64,000 nucleotides of DNA from Fervidicoccaceae archaeon (GCA_038734945.1 JAVYOA010000009.1:472355-536354); one strand, 5' to 3'; shown: positions 16,503 to 26,943, counted from the first letter of the stretch. Numbers and translations are program-made. Notes: generated by a model from the sequence alone, not told the origin.

Positions 16503-19379
16503 ATGAGCGGTAGGCTGAACGGACTTCTAGCATTGATCCTCTTAATAATAGCTCTATCATTTTACGCTCAAGCTCAAGCTCCAGCGGATGTTTCCATACA
16601 ATCAGTCAATTTCAAATCACAGCAGAACAGCAACGTATATCCTGGTTCGTCAAATGCTCAGCTCAGAATAGACGTGCAGTTCAATGTTAATGCCTCCAAC
16701 CCAATTGGAAATCTGAAGAATCTTCCTCCTGGCTTCTCTCCATCAAGCGGCTATAGTACCTCCTCAGGAGGAAGAGACCTCTATGGGAATGCTGCTAGAA
16801 ATGTTACTGCAGGAGAGACAATTTATTTTCTCTTTTACCTAAATATTGATAAGAGTGTTCAGCCGGGAACTTACTACATAGATTTCTCCATAACTTACAT
16901 GGGGAGCAATGGAGATATCATTACAGATTATTTCAGGATCCCCGTTCAAATCAGTCCATACCCAACTCCCCAGATCATTGTAACATCCTATGCCTGGAAT
17001 CCAGCGGGATACCCTGGAACTCATGGCACATCCCTACAAATAACATTGGAGAATGATGGTCAAAGCACCCTATCCTCGGCATCAGTGAATATATTGCTTC
17101 CTGATGGAATAAGCATAGATAATTCGCAAATACAGCTTGGAACTCTGAATTCCGGAAGCAGGATTTCAGTGACTTTTTCAGGTATAGATATTGACAGCAA
17201 TGTTCAGCCGGGAAATTATACAGCATATTTGCAGGTGAATGCTCTAATGACTACTGCAGATGGTGTCAGCTACAACTCTACTTTTAATATTCCATTTGAA
17301 ATAGCTGTACTTCAACTTCCTGAAAAGTACAGAGAGCTGAATGTACTTTCTGCTTATTGGGGAGATGTTAGACCGCAACCAGCCTATAGCAATTCCATGT
17401 ACGCACAGCTCAATGTAATCTATGTAAATGCAGGTGACTATGCAATAAGCTCCATTCAGACAGTGCTGGTTTCCTCCTACATTTCCCCTGTTCAAGTAGC
17501 AGCTGTATACTATGGCTCATTGCAAGGTGGATCATCTACAACAATGACGTACTATCTGTCAATTAATTCATCTTCATTTCTCCAGGAGATCCCCATGAAA
17601 GCTGTAGTATTCTACAGAGTTGACTTGGGAGGAGGTAGCTACGTCGAGGTGGGAGATGACCTGAATTTTACTGTGAACATTGAGAGCTATCCTCTAGCAA
17701 ATGAGAAAAATCCCATTAGCCTCGTTTCATGGGGCTGGCAAAATGGCTACTCTGTATTTCCAAAGACTAGAGGAGCTATATTGAGCATAACTGTTTCCAA
17801 TAACCTACCATTTTCAATATCAGGAGCCAATTTCACTCTTTTGCTACCTGAAGGTTTTGATCTAGACTCATCCACAAGAGAGATTTTTGCTTCAAACCCC
17901 ATTCCTGCATATGGTTCCTTCTCAATGCAGTTTAAGATTAATGTGGGGGATGTTTCTCCAGGAAGCTATAGGGCACTGGTTCTTGCCGAATATCTTGTCA
18001 ATAGCGGAGGCCCCGGGTTCAAGCAAATCACTGCACTTCCCATAAATTTCAACATAAGTGATGAGTCTGAAGCGGTACAGGTTTTGAATTGGGGATGGAC
18101 TGAGGGAAGTGCAGATGTTTTCTCCTATGGCTCCAATTACTATGTTATCATTAGAAACCTGAAGTTCGATGCCGTAAATAATCCTGTTCTGCTTGTCTAC
18201 CTACCAAGCGGTTTTCTCTTCTCATCTACGAATACTTCCATGGGAGGAGTCCTGCCGGCATCTTCCCAATCAGTTTCCCAAGTGATTCCTCTGCAGAACA
18301 TACAGGAATATATTCAACAGTCAGTTTCTTCCAATATAATGAGCAGCAGCGCTCCTTCATCATATCAGAAAGGCAGCTCGCTGTATTTCACATTCCCTCT
18401 CAACATAAATCTCAATAGCACTGGAACTTATTATGCAAATGCCTCTCTATCCTTTGTAGATGTATGGGGAAACATGAGAGAGATTCAGCTGAAGCTTCCT
18501 CTCACCGTCTATGGGTCTGTGAACTACATTGATGTGAGGATCTCTGGAATGCTGGATATAAGAAACAAATACACAAATCTAACTGTTCTCGTGAAGAATG
18601 AGGGATCCTCGCCAGCATACAATGTATATTTGACTCTCTCCCCTCCATCATCCATACTTACTCCGCAGTCGTCTAGCTCTATATTAATAGCAAGCCCATC
18701 TACTATCTACATTAAGAAAATCGATGCTGGACAAACAATCAGTATACCAGTGACGTTCGTATACAATCCATTTTCCTCTCAATCGATTATGGGATCTACA
18801 TCTATAGTGAACTACGGAGTTGTTCCTCTTCAGATCTCTGTTCAATATAGAGATGCGGGCGGGCAACAACATAGCTTTAACAACCAAATAGCAATAGCTG
18901 TGGAGCCATTCATTGATCTCTCTCTATCTGGAGTGAGTACTTTTCTTTCAAATGGAACTTTGAGAGTCAGCGGAATGTTGATAAACTATGGAAGTCAGAC
19001 TGCCTATAGGATAAGCATAGATCTGTTTGCTTCAAATTCCTCAGCATCGACCTTCATCGGAGATCTTGATGCTGGTTCACAAACAGCTTTCCGACTGGAT
19101 CTCCAGGTCCCTCCAAGCATAAATAAAGAAAATGTTACGATGGTGATAAGCTATTATAACGGATACAATGAACTCACCAGAAAAGTTGTTGAGTTCTCGG
19201 TGACGGCCCAACCTCCAGAAGCTCCAGTTCAGACGACCCAGCAGCCATCCCTCCTAAGTGTAACCGAGATCAGAATTGCTGTTGTTATGGTGGGGATCTT
19301 TTTGCTATTGTCTGGTATGCTAATTTTCAGGATGTACAGAGCGCACTCCAAAAAAATAAGAGAGATGGAGGAGGCTTGA
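16503..19379 (+). CDS. large secreted, membrane-anchored beta-repeat protein (COG1361-like)
   Basis: A 958-residue extracytoplasmic protein with an N-terminal signal peptide (LNGLLALILLIIALSFYAQA), several Ig-like or CARDB/NEW-type beta domains of roughly 130-150 residues, and a C-terminal membrane anchor (AVVMVGIFLLLSGMLIF) with a basic tail. Domain starts recur as an aromatic strand such as TSYAWNPAGYPGT, LSAYWGDVRPQ, VSWGWQNGYS and LNWGWTEGSA, indicating internal repeats. It is Ser/Asn/Tyr-rich with many N-x-S/T sites, so probably glycosylated. Sandwiched between a MacB-like ATPase and permease, it may be the surface partner of that complex. ATG 16503 has a GAGGAAGAG ribosome site. Confidence 0.75.
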   Translation: MSGRLNGLLALILLIIALSFYAQAQAPADVSIQSVNFKSQQNSNVYPGSSNAQLRIDVQFNVNASNPIGNLKNLPPGFSPSSGYSTSSGGRDLYGNAARNVTAGETIYFLFYLNIDKSVQPGTYYIDFSITYMGSNGDIITDYFRIPVQISPYPTPQIIVTSYAWNPAGYPGTHGTSLQITLENDGQSTLSSASVNILLPDGISIDNSQIQLGTLNSGSRISVTFSGIDIDSNVQPGNYTAYLQVNALMTTADGVSYNSTFNIPFEIAVLQLPEKYRELNVLSAYWGDVRPQPAYSNSMYAQLNVIYVNAGDYAISSIQTVLVSSYISPVQVAAVYYGSLQGGSSTTMTYYLSINSSSFLQEIPMKAVVFYRVDLGGGSYVEVGDDLNFTVNIESYPLANEKNPISLVSWGWQNGYSVFPKTRGAILSITVSNNLPFSISGANFTLLLPEGFDLDSSTREIFASNPIPAYGSFSMQFKINVGDVSPGSYRALVLAEYLVNSGGPGFKQITALPINFNISDESEAVQVLNWGWTEGSADVFSYGSNYYVIIRNLKFDAVNNPVLLVYLPSGFLFSSTNTSMGGVLPASSQSVSQVIPLQNIQEYIQQSVSSNIMSSSAPSSYQKGSSLYFTFPLNINLNSTGTYYANASLSFVDVWGNMREIQLKLPLTVYGSVNYIDVRISGMLDIRNKYTNLTVLVKNEGSSPAYNVYLTLSPPSSILTPQSSSSILIASPSTIYIKKIDAGQTISIPVTFVYNPFSSQSIMGSTSIVNYGVVPLQISVQYRDAGGQQHSFNNQIAIAVEPFIDLSLSGVSTFLSNGTLRVSGMLINYGSQTAYRISIDLFASNSSASTFIGDLDAGSQTAFRLDLQVPPSINKENVTMVISYYNGYNELTRKVVEFSVTAQPPEAPVQTTQQPSLLSVTEIRIAVVMVGIFLLLSGMLIFRMYRAHSKKIREMEEA

Positions 19380-20614
19380 GCTCAATCTTATCCTTTCTCT
19401 CCTTCATAGCCATTTCCTTTAAGATGGCTGCTAGGACTCTGGGACAGAGGAAAATTAGAAGTGTTTTGACAATAATGGGAATCTTGATTGGACCAGCCGT
19501 AATAATAACAATAGGTGCAGTTGTAGGAGGATATTCGCAATATATAATAAATCAAGTCACAAGTCTCGGACAGAATAACATTATGATTTCTCCTGCTTCA
19601 GACTACACTCTAACGAATGATGACCTGAACTACATAAAGTCATTACCAAATGTGGAAGATGCTGAGCCTTACTATCTCCTTCAGGCAGTGGTTAAGAGAG
19701 GAGACAAGGACATGCAGATATACATTTACTGCACTGATGTGGATTTCATTCTCAAATCCATAGGTGGGATTAAGATAAAGAGCGGAGAAGCACCACTTCC
19801 CAGCGATACACTAGGAGGGCTTATTGGATACAAAATTGCTTACGATGACAATGGGAACTTGCTCCATGGTGTTGGAGATGTTGTTTCAATAAAATACTAT
19901 GCTTCAGTTAGCAGGGGAATACCTCAATACAAGACCACAAATATAATAGTTAGGGGGATTCTCGATGAGTATGGAGGTGCCCTCTTCTTCAGCCCTGACC
20001 AAACCATAGTTATGCCCCTGGATGCTGGTCAGAAGATCTTTGGAATGAAAAGCTGGTCGGGCATCTTAGTCAGGATGAGCGATCCTGCATATGTGAAGGA
20101 CTTTGTAAATACTATAAAAAATACCTATGGAGACAAAGTATCTGTTATCTCCTTCAGCGCAATTGCTGATGTGGTCTCGAGCATTACAGCAGCAGTTAAT
20201 TACGTCAATTATGTGGCCTCTCTTTCAGCAGTTGCCGTCGCTATAGCTGGAACAACTGCGACTATGGTCACTTCTGTTATTGAGAGAACCAGAGAAATTG
20301 GTGTGATGAAAGCACTTGGCTATACAAACAGAAGAATAGTCATTATAGTGCTTACTGAGTCTCTCCTGATGAGCTTGGTAGCAGCAACTTCGGGAATATT
20401 GCTCGGAGTAGCCGGAGCTCTCTATCTTGGAAGAGGCGGAATGACAATAAGGGCTGGAACAAGCACAATTGTATTGGCTGCTAGCCCTGTATTTACGCTT
20501 AATCTCATTTCCTCGGCTCTTCTGCTAACAATTATGGTAGGTGTGATTGGTGGGCTTCTACCTGCATATATGGCAGCTAAAATCCCTCCAGCTGTTGCTC
20601 TCAGATACGAGTAA
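19376..20614 (+). CDS. FtsX/MacB-like ABC permease
   Basis: A 412-residue permease. One N-terminal membrane segment (SVLTIMGILIGPAVIITIGAVVG) is followed by a ~210-residue extracellular MacB periplasmic-core-like domain (PNVEDAEPYYLLQAVVKRG...). Three C-terminal membrane segments form the FtsX domain, with the coupling motif TREIGVMKALGYTNRRI. It partners the ATPase at 15625-16473. The TTG start overlaps the stop codon of the surface-protein gene, and its ribosome site GGAGGAGG lies in that gene's last codons, so translation is coupled. Confidence 0.88.
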   Translation: MSSILSFLSFIAISFKMAARTLGQRKIRSVLTIMGILIGPAVIITIGAVVGGYSQYIINQVTSLGQNNIMISPASDYTLTNDDLNYIKSLPNVEDAEPYYLLQAVVKRGDKDMQIYIYCTDVDFILKSIGGIKIKSGEAPLPSDTLGGLIGYKIAYDDNGNLLHGVGDVVSIKYYASVSRGIPQYKTTNIIVRGILDEYGGALFFSPDQTIVMPLDAGQKIFGMKSWSGILVRMSDPAYVKDFVNTIKNTYGDKVSVISFSAIADVVSSITAAVNYVNYVASLSAVAVAIAGTTATMVTSVIERTREIGVMKALGYTNRRIVIIVLTESLLMSLVAATSGILLGVAGALYLGRGGMTIRAGTSTIVLAASPVFTLNLISSALLLTIMVGVIGGLLPAYMAAKIPPAVALRYE

Positions 20615-21443
20615 TTTCCTGTTTGTTCAGCTCCTCATTCAGAATCCTCAACATATCTCTGTCAGTAAAAAGACCAACATTCCCATCGTTGTCTCTCACG
20701 AAAACAGCCCCCATTCTTTCAGCCGCTAGGATTGAGGCAACTTCCCTCATGCTGTAGGAACAGTCCAAAGTCCATGGATTTTCGGCTATTAGTTTGACTT
20801 TCTCCTCTATTGGGCTTCTGCTTCCTTTCAGAAGTTCCCTCATCGATGTTTCCGAAGTAATATGATATAGAACTTTAAGCAATGAAACAATGCCATATAT
20901 AGACCCATTTTCAACTACTACTAGATGTCTTATGCCGGAGGTCAGCATAACTCCTACGGCAGCTAGTATCTCTTCTTCAGCTTCAATTGTTATTAGTTTC
21001 CATGTTGCTTTCCCGCATATGTTCCCTTGAGAAAAATCACTTACGGCTCTTATGAGATTTCTTTCCTCGATGGCTCCAATTATTTTCCCTTCCTCATCTA
21101 ATATCGGTAAAAATCCGATGTTTCTCTCCATCATCAAATTTACTGACTCCTTGAGAGAGGTGGATGGAGATACACTTACTATGGGCCTGCTAGCATAAAG
21201 CTTTGCGGAGCTCTCAAGAATTTTTCCAAGATAGCCAAGCTCAATTAGCTCTATTCCTTCTTCCCCTTCTATGAATATTGCCTTAGCTATGTCTCTTATA
21301 CTGAGGACTCCCCATGGCTTCGAAGAGTCGTCAACCAAAATTGCATGATTTCTATTCCTTCTGAGAATTTCTCTGGAAGCTCTAAGGAGACTCTCATTGA
21401 AATTCAGAACCACTGGTTTCATATCAGCATATGGAAGTATCAA
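20601..21443 (-). CDS. protein with four CBS domains
   Basis: A 280-residue protein made only of CBS motifs in two Bateman pairs. The core strands recur: SKPWGVLSIRDIAKAIF (about 42-58), GKIIGAIEERNLIRAV (about 122), GSIYGIVSLLKVLYHI (about 180) and GNVGLFTDRDMLRIL (about 257). CBS pairs bind adenine nucleotides and regulate partner proteins. No effector domain is fused, and no obvious partner gene lies in the same operon. TTG start with GGTG upstream. The 3' end overlaps that of the convergent permease gene by 14 bp. Confidence 0.85.
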   Translation of the reverse strand: MILPYADMKPVVLNFNESLLRASREILRRNRNHAILVDDSSKPWGVLSIRDIAKAIFIEGEEGIELIELGYLGKILESSAKLYASRPIVSVSPSTSLKESVNLMMERNIGFLPILDEEGKIIGAIEERNLIRAVSDFSQGNICGKATWKLITIEAEEEILAAVGVMLTSGIRHLVVVENGSIYGIVSLLKVLYHITSETSMRELLKGSRSPIEEKVKLIAENPWTLDCSYSMREVASILAAERMGAVFVRDNDGNVGLFTDRDMLRILNEELNKQEITRI

Positions 21444-21549
21444 TTAAGACACCATTATAATTAAGGTTCGAGGTTCCTTATATCTGCTCTTATTTTCATC
21501 TAAGAAGTAAGAGCGCTGACCTTGAAGAAATGCTTGTGAATGAAAAAGC

Positions 21550-23511
21550 TCAGATCCTCTCGGGAGCATCTATTCCAAGAATCGAGAGGGACGATTTTAA
21601 AATTGTTCTGATTGATTCCACTGCATAGAGCTTCATTATTCTCATGCATTCTTCGCCTTCACTCAGAACTGGAACAGTATCATACCACTTGTTGAATAGC
21701 TGAGATAGTTCCCCTAAATAATTAACAAGAATCTCTGGCCTGAGCTCTTTCGATGCTTTGTAAATTATATAGGGAAAGGCGGAGGCCTTTTTTATAAGTT
21801 TCCAGGTATATTGATCTGTTTCCTTGGAGCAGATTTCTCCTTCTACATATGTGAAGTTTGCTCTTTTCAGAAGGCTGTTAGCTCTAGCATAAGTATATTG
21901 CAAATATGGTCCTGTGTTTCTCTCAAAATTTATTATTTCCTCCAGCTTCAGGATAATTGGCTTGTCCGGTGATATGCTAACTAGGGAGTGTCTAACTGCC
22001 CCCCTCCCTATCTTCATCGATGTAGTTTTTGCTTCATCATCTGGCATATCTCTGTTCCTCTTTTTGATTTCCAGGGAGGCAACTTCCTCGGCTTTCTCTA
22101 AAAGCTCATCCAGAGTTATGTACTTACCCCTTCTCCCGCTCATCTTAAAGCCGTACAGATTTACCATTTCATAGGAATAGTGAATGAGCTTCCTTGCATA
22201 TTCCTTGTATCCCAATGCGAATAGAGCCAACCTTATTTGCGCCTGTGGAAGCATTTGCTCTTTTCCAACAACGTTTATAACATAATCAGCAGCTGTTTCC
22301 CTGAATTTTCTAATTGAGTATGCTATATCTCTGGTTGTGTAGAGAGTTGTTCCATCGCTTCTCCTCAACACCAGTGGAGGTATTTCCATATCTTTGGGAA
22401 TTCTCAGCTTTTCCCTCAACTCATCGGTGAGAATTGGCGAGAAATCTAAGCTCTCTGTCCCTTTGCTTAGCGAGAAAATGGGTGAACTCCTTGCCTTTGC
22501 CAGGATCTCGCTGACTTCTCCACTCCATATTAGATCGCTCTCCCAATCCCAATTATTGAACTCCACATTTATCTTGCTCAGCGTTTCCTTGAATCCTTGA
22601 AGAACTCTTTCGATTATGCTCCTATACATTTCAGCAGTTTTCTTGTCTCCATATTCATAAAGAATTGATATTTTTGAAATTTCCTCTTCGGGATTCTTGT
22701 CTTTCAGTATTTTTTCTGAGAGCTGTTCAAAAACATCTGGAATGCTTTCTCTTAGTCTAAATATTTCAGCAACCAATTCATCCTGCTTCGCAATCAATTC
22801 TCTGTATCTCTCATCACTAGCAGCTCTGATTTCGTTTTTAATTGTATTTAGCTCCAAAAGTAAGTTTGTGAGGGCATAGATTTTGCCAATCCAATGGTCA
22901 ATTTTCCATCCTTTGGAGAGCTCCTCTATGCTTCTCCCATCCTCAACCAGTTTCGATAAACCATAAATTAATACTGCTACCTGCCTTCCCACATCGTCTA
23001 CATAGAACCTTGTTTCAACGTTCAGGCCGTAAAATTTGAGAAGTCTTGCTAAGGTATCGCCAAGGCAGGAATTCCTAGCATGTCCCAAATGCAGGGGATG
23101 AACCGGATTAGCACTTGTATGCTCTACAACTACTTTCAGCTTCACTGTTTCGTGCTTACCATATGATTCCCTCATTCTCCCATATTCCTTGAAGAATTCC
23201 TTCATATACTTCGTTCTATCTAGCTTTAAATTCAAATACCCAGAAAATATTTGGACATCGGCATCAATCCCCGTTTCTTCTCTAATTTTTCCCGAGATAT
23301 CAGTTGCGATTTTAAGCTGAATTTCACTTGGAATTCTCTCTCTCGAGAGAGGATAGGAAAAGTCTGCATCTATATTTTCGGGCGGCTCAGAGATCAAATA
23401 TTCTCTATCTATGCTCGACGGAGGCAATCTTTCATTCAGTGTTCTCTTTATAATGTCTATTACTTTTACATAGATGTAATCTTGAAGCGGCTTGAGCTCA
23501 GTGAGAGTCAT
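21550..23511 (-). CDS. argS: arginyl-tRNA synthetase
   Basis: A 653-residue class I aminoacyl-tRNA synthetase that charges tRNA-Arg. The Arg-specific N-terminal domain carries FSYPLSRERIPSEI. The HIGH motif is HLGH in ANPVHPLHLGHARN (about residue 138). The KMSKS-type loop is MSGRRGKYITLDELL (about residue 457), and the anticodon-binding domain at the C-terminus has GPYLQYTYARANSLL. Size and motifs are those of archaeal ArgRS. ATG start; it is downstream of the KaiC-like gene with a 113-bp gap that may hold its own promoter. Confidence 0.95.
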   Translation of the reverse strand: MTLTELKPLQDYIYVKVIDIIKRTLNERLPPSSIDREYLISEPPENIDADFSYPLSRERIPSEIQLKIATDISGKIREETGIDADVQIFSGYLNLKLDRTKYMKEFFKEYGRMRESYGKHETVKLKVVVEHTSANPVHPLHLGHARNSCLGDTLARLLKFYGLNVETRFYVDDVGRQVAVLIYGLSKLVEDGRSIEELSKGWKIDHWIGKIYALTNLLLELNTIKNEIRAASDERYRELIAKQDELVAEIFRLRESIPDVFEQLSEKILKDKNPEEEISKISILYEYGDKKTAEMYRSIIERVLQGFKETLSKINVEFNNWDWESDLIWSGEVSEILAKARSSPIFSLSKGTESLDFSPILTDELREKLRIPKDMEIPPLVLRRSDGTTLYTTRDIAYSIRKFRETAADYVINVVGKEQMLPQAQIRLALFALGYKEYARKLIHYSYEMVNLYGFKMSGRRGKYITLDELLEKAEEVASLEIKKRNRDMPDDEAKTTSMKIGRGAVRHSLVSISPDKPIILKLEEIINFERNTGPYLQYTYARANSLLKRANFTYVEGEICSKETDQYTWKLIKKASAFPYIIYKASKELRPEILVNYLGELSQLFNKWYDTVPVLSEGEECMRIMKLYAVESIRTILKSSLSILGIDAPERI

Positions 23512-23624
23512 GATTTTAACTACCCAAGAATTCTTGAGTTCTTAACCATTTTTAATTTCTCCATAAGATATGTGATAGGTTCGATTTGGAAAATCGCACT
23601 TTACTTCAATTTTGAATGAAGCTA

Positions 23625-24461
23625 TTATTCCATTTCTCCTGATTCTATTCCCCCCTCCCTCCTAGCAACTTTGAACAGTTTATTATGATAGACTATCACT
23701 CCTTTATCAGTGATTTCCATTGGATGCCTCCTCATGTCATGAGCTGTCCCTCTCATTTTCCAGACTATTATAGACCTATATAGCTGACCGTCAATTTCAT
23801 CCAAATCAAGCCTAACGATGCCATCAACTGCATGCTCAACACCAGGACCTCCAAAGCCCCTCTCTGTCACGCTTACCTGCGAAACTATTAAGCTGGTAGT
23901 ACCCATGCCAGCTAGAACTCTTTTTATAAGAAGAAGGGTGCTCCTAGCCATTGCTGGCTTCGAGAGATAGAGAGTTGATACAGAATCAATGGAGACTCTC
24001 TTGGCGTCCACATCTTTTATGGCAGCTCTCAGGACATCGATTAGCTCTCCCACATCGTCTGCGGTCTTCACTATATATTTTTCCCTTTTAGCAGCCTCTC
24101 CAATACCAGATGTAAAAGCATCTACTAAAGCAAACTTTCCCTCTTCCTCGTATTTTCTGACATCCCAACCGAAAGACATCATTGCTTTTCTTATTTGTAC
24201 TGGATGCTCTTCCAGCGCTACAAATACTCCCGGCTCACCTATTGAGAGGCCGTAGAAAATGTACTGCTGAGAGAATATGGTCTTTCCAGTTCCTGGTCCT
24301 CCTGTCAGCAGAACAACGTTTTTCTCAGGGATTCCTCCATAGAGGAGCTCATCAAAGCCAGGAATCCCCGTTTTTACCTTTTTTATTACAGATGACACGT
24401 CATTCACCTCTGAAATCCTTTCACCATCTTTCTCTTCTATCTCACTATTAATCTTATCCAT
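23625..24461 (-). CDS. KaiC-like RecA-superfamily ATPase
   Basis: A 278-residue single-domain KaiC family protein: [18 protein letters not shown] entry strand, Walker A GGPGTGKT (about residue 54), [17 protein letters not shown], and Walker B-like RVSIDSVS. Archaeal homologues are widespread; functions proposed include signalling, motility control and DNA repair, but most are untested. The catalytic Glu pair expected after the Walker A region appears as EEH. ATG start 2 nt after the stop of the DUF123 gene, so cotranscribed with it. Confidence 0.85.
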   Translation of the reverse strand: MDKINSEIEEKDGERISEVNDVSSVIKKVKTGIPGFDELLYGGIPEKNVVLLTGGPGTGKTIFSQQYIFYGLSIGEPGVFVALEEHPVQIRKAMMSFGWDVRKYEEEGKFALVDAFTSGIGEAAKREKYIVKTADDVGELIDVLRAAIKDVDAKRVSIDSVSTLYLSKPAMARSTLLLIKRVLAGMGTTSLIVSQVSVTERGFGGPGVEHAVDGIVRLDLDEIDGQLYRSIIVWKMRGTAHDMRRHPMEITDKGVIVYHNKLFKVARREGGIESGEME

Positions 24462-24462
24462 A

Positions 24463-24945
24463 CTAAAGGATTAACTGTTGGACTTTACCTAAACGTTTTT
24501 CAAAGCAATTAACAATCTCTTCCAAGCGAAAATATTCACCGGCATTCTCAGAAATTAAAAAAAGGTGACCCCTTGCTTTTGAGTCAGATGAGCCAAATTT
24601 TTCCACAACTTCTTCAGCAGCTGATTCTATGCATTTACTAGCTTCATATTCCTTTCCCCTGCTCTGCGAGCATATCCAAATGAGCTCTATTGGATTGAAA
24701 AAATCTTTTGAGGTCAAGTAATCAATATGCCATCGAATTTTCTTGTTTCTTGAAAGATGCCTGGCGACTCTTTGAGCTATTCCTTTTCGGAGAAAAGAAG
24801 ATCCAATGTATCCATACACGCCTGCTTTTAAGCTCAAAGTTCCAAGACTTCCTACTTGGATATCAACATTTTTTTCTAGCCGGAAAATGAGAAAATAGTA
24901 GCCAGTGCATGTTATGCTAGGAGCTCCAAAGCTCAACTTTCGCAT
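24463..24945 (-). CDS. DUF123 (GIY-YIG-like) protein
   Basis: A 160-residue protein matching the DUF123 family, a GIY-YIG-type domain often associated with endonuclease III in archaea. Landmarks are [21 protein letters not shown], then [13 protein letters not shown] (the modified GIY-YIG strand) and [19 protein letters not shown]. The charged helix ends with [20 protein letters not shown]. No nuclease domain is fused. It overlaps the adenosyltransferase gene by 13 bp and abuts the KaiC-like gene, so the three are one operon. A DNA or RNA processing role is likely but unproved. Confidence 0.82.
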   Translation of the reverse strand: MRKLSFGAPSITCTGYYFLIFRLEKNVDIQVGSLGTLSLKAGVYGYIGSSFLRKGIAQRVARHLSRNKKIRWHIDYLTSKDFFNPIELIWICSQSRGKEYEASKCIESAAEEVVEKFGSSDSKARGHLFLISENAGEYFRLEEIVNCFEKRLGKVQQLIL

Positions 24946-25469
24946 TTTACTATATCAGCCTTCTCTCCAGTTATTCCATTTATAGCCAGCTGAATAGCAT
25001 AAAGTGAGCTGCTTATCCTGTTCATTAGGGAAAGGACAAGCTGCTCCTCTCCAATCGGTTCTTTTCTCTCTATTAATTCAACAAGCCTTCTCTCCGCTCT
25101 CCTGACAAGAGTTCTGGCTAAGCTTACAGCAGCTGCTGCTGGATGCCCGCCGTTTAAGACAAATTGATTTCCAACATAGCTAGAATAAGAGTCGGCGATC
25201 TCCTCAAGTTTTTTGAGATCGTCTTGCGAAATGCATTTTTTTCCTGAAACTGTGAATCCTATTCTGAACAGCAAGGCTTGAATCCAGTTGAGCTTTTCTC
25301 TCAGAGATTGAAGCTCATTTGGAATAATGCTGCTGGCCAGCCCAAGAGCTGCTTCGGCCTCATCCAAGCTTCCCATGAACTCGATAAATGGATGGCTCTT
25401 TGGTATGAATTCCAGATACTTCAAACAGAATGTCTTCCCGCTATCTCCCTTTTTTGTGTAGAATTTCAT
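24933..25469 (-). CDS. PduO-type cob(I)alamin adenosyltransferase
   Basis: A 178-residue enzyme that converts cob(I)alamin and ATP to adenosylcobalamin. The N-terminal ATP motif TKKGDSGKT (residues 5-13) and the helix VSLARTLVRRAERRLVEL (about residues 117-134), containing the conserved Arg/Glu residues, define the PduO/MMAB family of trimeric four-helix bundles. GSLDEAEAALGLA is also typical. First gene of an operon with DUF123 and KaiC-like genes; divergent from an APC permease. Suggests use of B12-dependent enzymes. Confidence 0.9.
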   Translation of the reverse strand: MKFYTKKGDSGKTFCLKYLEFIPKSHPFIEFMGSLDEAEAALGLASSIIPNELQSLREKLNWIQALLFRIGFTVSGKKCISQDDLKKLEEIADSYSSYVGNQFVLNGGHPAAAAVSLARTLVRRAERRLVELIERKEPIGEEQLVLSLMNRISSSLYAIQLAINGITGEKADIVKCES

Positions 25470-25588
25470 GGAATTTCTACCAAAGAGATCGATCTGATTT
25501 TCGTGTTTTTATTAATTGGTGCATGTTTTTATACTCATTTTTGAGTAATTACTTTTAAATATTGTTTTCCCTTTTTTAATTTAGTGTG

Positions 25589-26908
25589 ATGAAGTTGAGC
25601 AGGAAAATAACATACATTGAAGCTGTAATGATGGGCATAGGAGGAATGTTCGGACTGGCAATATTTGTTTTTCCAGGTACAGTAGCAAAGATGATAGGCA
25701 GCTGGGAGGTTTTGACTTGGCCAGTTGCAGGCTTGCTCATGATACCTGTGGGACTCATTTATTCAGAACTATCCAGCGCTTTCAAAGTTAATGGAGGTCC
25801 AGCAGTATATACAAGGTTAGTATTTGGAGATAGCTTCATATCCAAATTGCTTTCATTCTTAACTTTGATGGGCTTCTTTGTTGGTTGGACAATAGCTATA
25901 GTCATAGGAGCGATAGCAGCTCCGATGTATTTATCATTTTCCTTTCCAATGCTGGAGAATTTTTATGCAATCCTTCCACCGATCATGGTAATAGCAATTT
26001 TGCTGATTTCAATTTCTGGTTATAGAAGGGCTTCCAGAGTGAACTATGCTCTTACAGCAGCGCTGCTAGTTGTAACCATTTTTTACATCTCAACAATATC
26101 CTCTAGAGGAGAATTATCCAACATTATTCCAAGCAATAGCTTGAATATTTCTAGCTTCTTCTCATCCATAGGAATAGTTATTGGTGCATACGGCGCCTGG
26201 GTCGGGATACCATCCCTGTACAAGGAGATAAGGGATCCTGAAAGGGTCGTTCCAAAAGCTACAGCAGTCTCAATTATAGCTACAGCAATCGTATATACAG
26301 CTCTTGTTATTTCGCTGCATGCCGTTGTTCCATATAGTTATTTTCTCACAAATCCTAAAGCGCAAACATCTCCCTTTTCTTTTGCCTTGGAAATCCTGGG
26401 GAGCAATCAAGGCATTAAGGTAATCTTCTCGATGGCAGTATTCCTTGCAATTGCAACTACGATGTTGATAGGAGTTCTTAGCCTGAGTGCCTCTATAAAT
26501 TCAGGGTCTGAGCAAGGTGTAATACCAATTTCAATTTCAAAATATGATAAAAAGCTCGGAGACAAGCATATCATTTCAACATTGATAGCAGCAATTCCAT
26601 CTGTAGTTCTATCAATGGTGCCTCAATACTTCTTCCAGCTCATGGTTATAGGCCTTGTAATTGGGACCGATCTACCTTACTTAATAAATGTTTCATCCTA
26701 CTTGTACTACAAATATAAGGGAATGGACAAAATTGCTGACTACAAACTTAAGCATGGCGTATTTTTGGGACTACTATCTTTTGTAATAATAGGAATATCT
26801 GCCCTGAACTTGTCAATGCTTGAACTTTTCTGGAGTGGAGTGACTGTAGCCATTCTCTGCGCACTCTTCGTTTTGAGAGAATTTTTGAGTAAGAGAGAAA
26901 AGGCATAA
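25589..26908 (+). CDS. APC superfamily amino acid permease
   Basis: A 439-residue membrane protein with about 12 hydrophobic segments. The N-terminus (ITYIEAVMMGIGGMFGLAIFVFPG) corresponds to the discontinuous first helix with the glycine-rich substrate site of amino acid/polyamine/organocation transporters. EIRDPERVVPKATAVS is the conserved loop ('ei.nP.r..P.ai'). The substrate is unknown. ATG 25589 is used, with a GTG one codon before. Short AT-rich promoter region shared with the divergent adenosyltransferase gene. Confidence 0.85.
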   Translation: MKLSRKITYIEAVMMGIGGMFGLAIFVFPGTVAKMIGSWEVLTWPVAGLLMIPVGLIYSELSSAFKVNGGPAVYTRLVFGDSFISKLLSFLTLMGFFVGWTIAIVIGAIAAPMYLSFSFPMLENFYAILPPIMVIAILLISISGYRRASRVNYALTAALLVVTIFYISTISSRGELSNIIPSNSLNISSFFSSIGIVIGAYGAWVGIPSLYKEIRDPERVVPKATAVSIIATAIVYTALVISLHAVVPYSYFLTNPKAQTSPFSFALEILGSNQGIKVIFSMAVFLAIATTMLIGVLSLSASINSGSEQGVIPISISKYDKKLGDKHIISTLIAAIPSVVLSMVPQYFFQLMVIGLVIGTDLPYLINVSSYLYYKYKGMDKIADYKLKHGVFLGLLSFVIIGISALNLSMLELFWSGVTVAILCALFVLREFLSKREKA

Positions 26909-26943
26909 AACTTATAATCTAACTACAATTAAGTTTAGAGCGA

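Noticed and set aside
16839..17495. Minus-strand frames within the large surface-protein gene
   Set aside because: Antisense shadows; the plus-strand protein has signal peptide, repeats and anchor.
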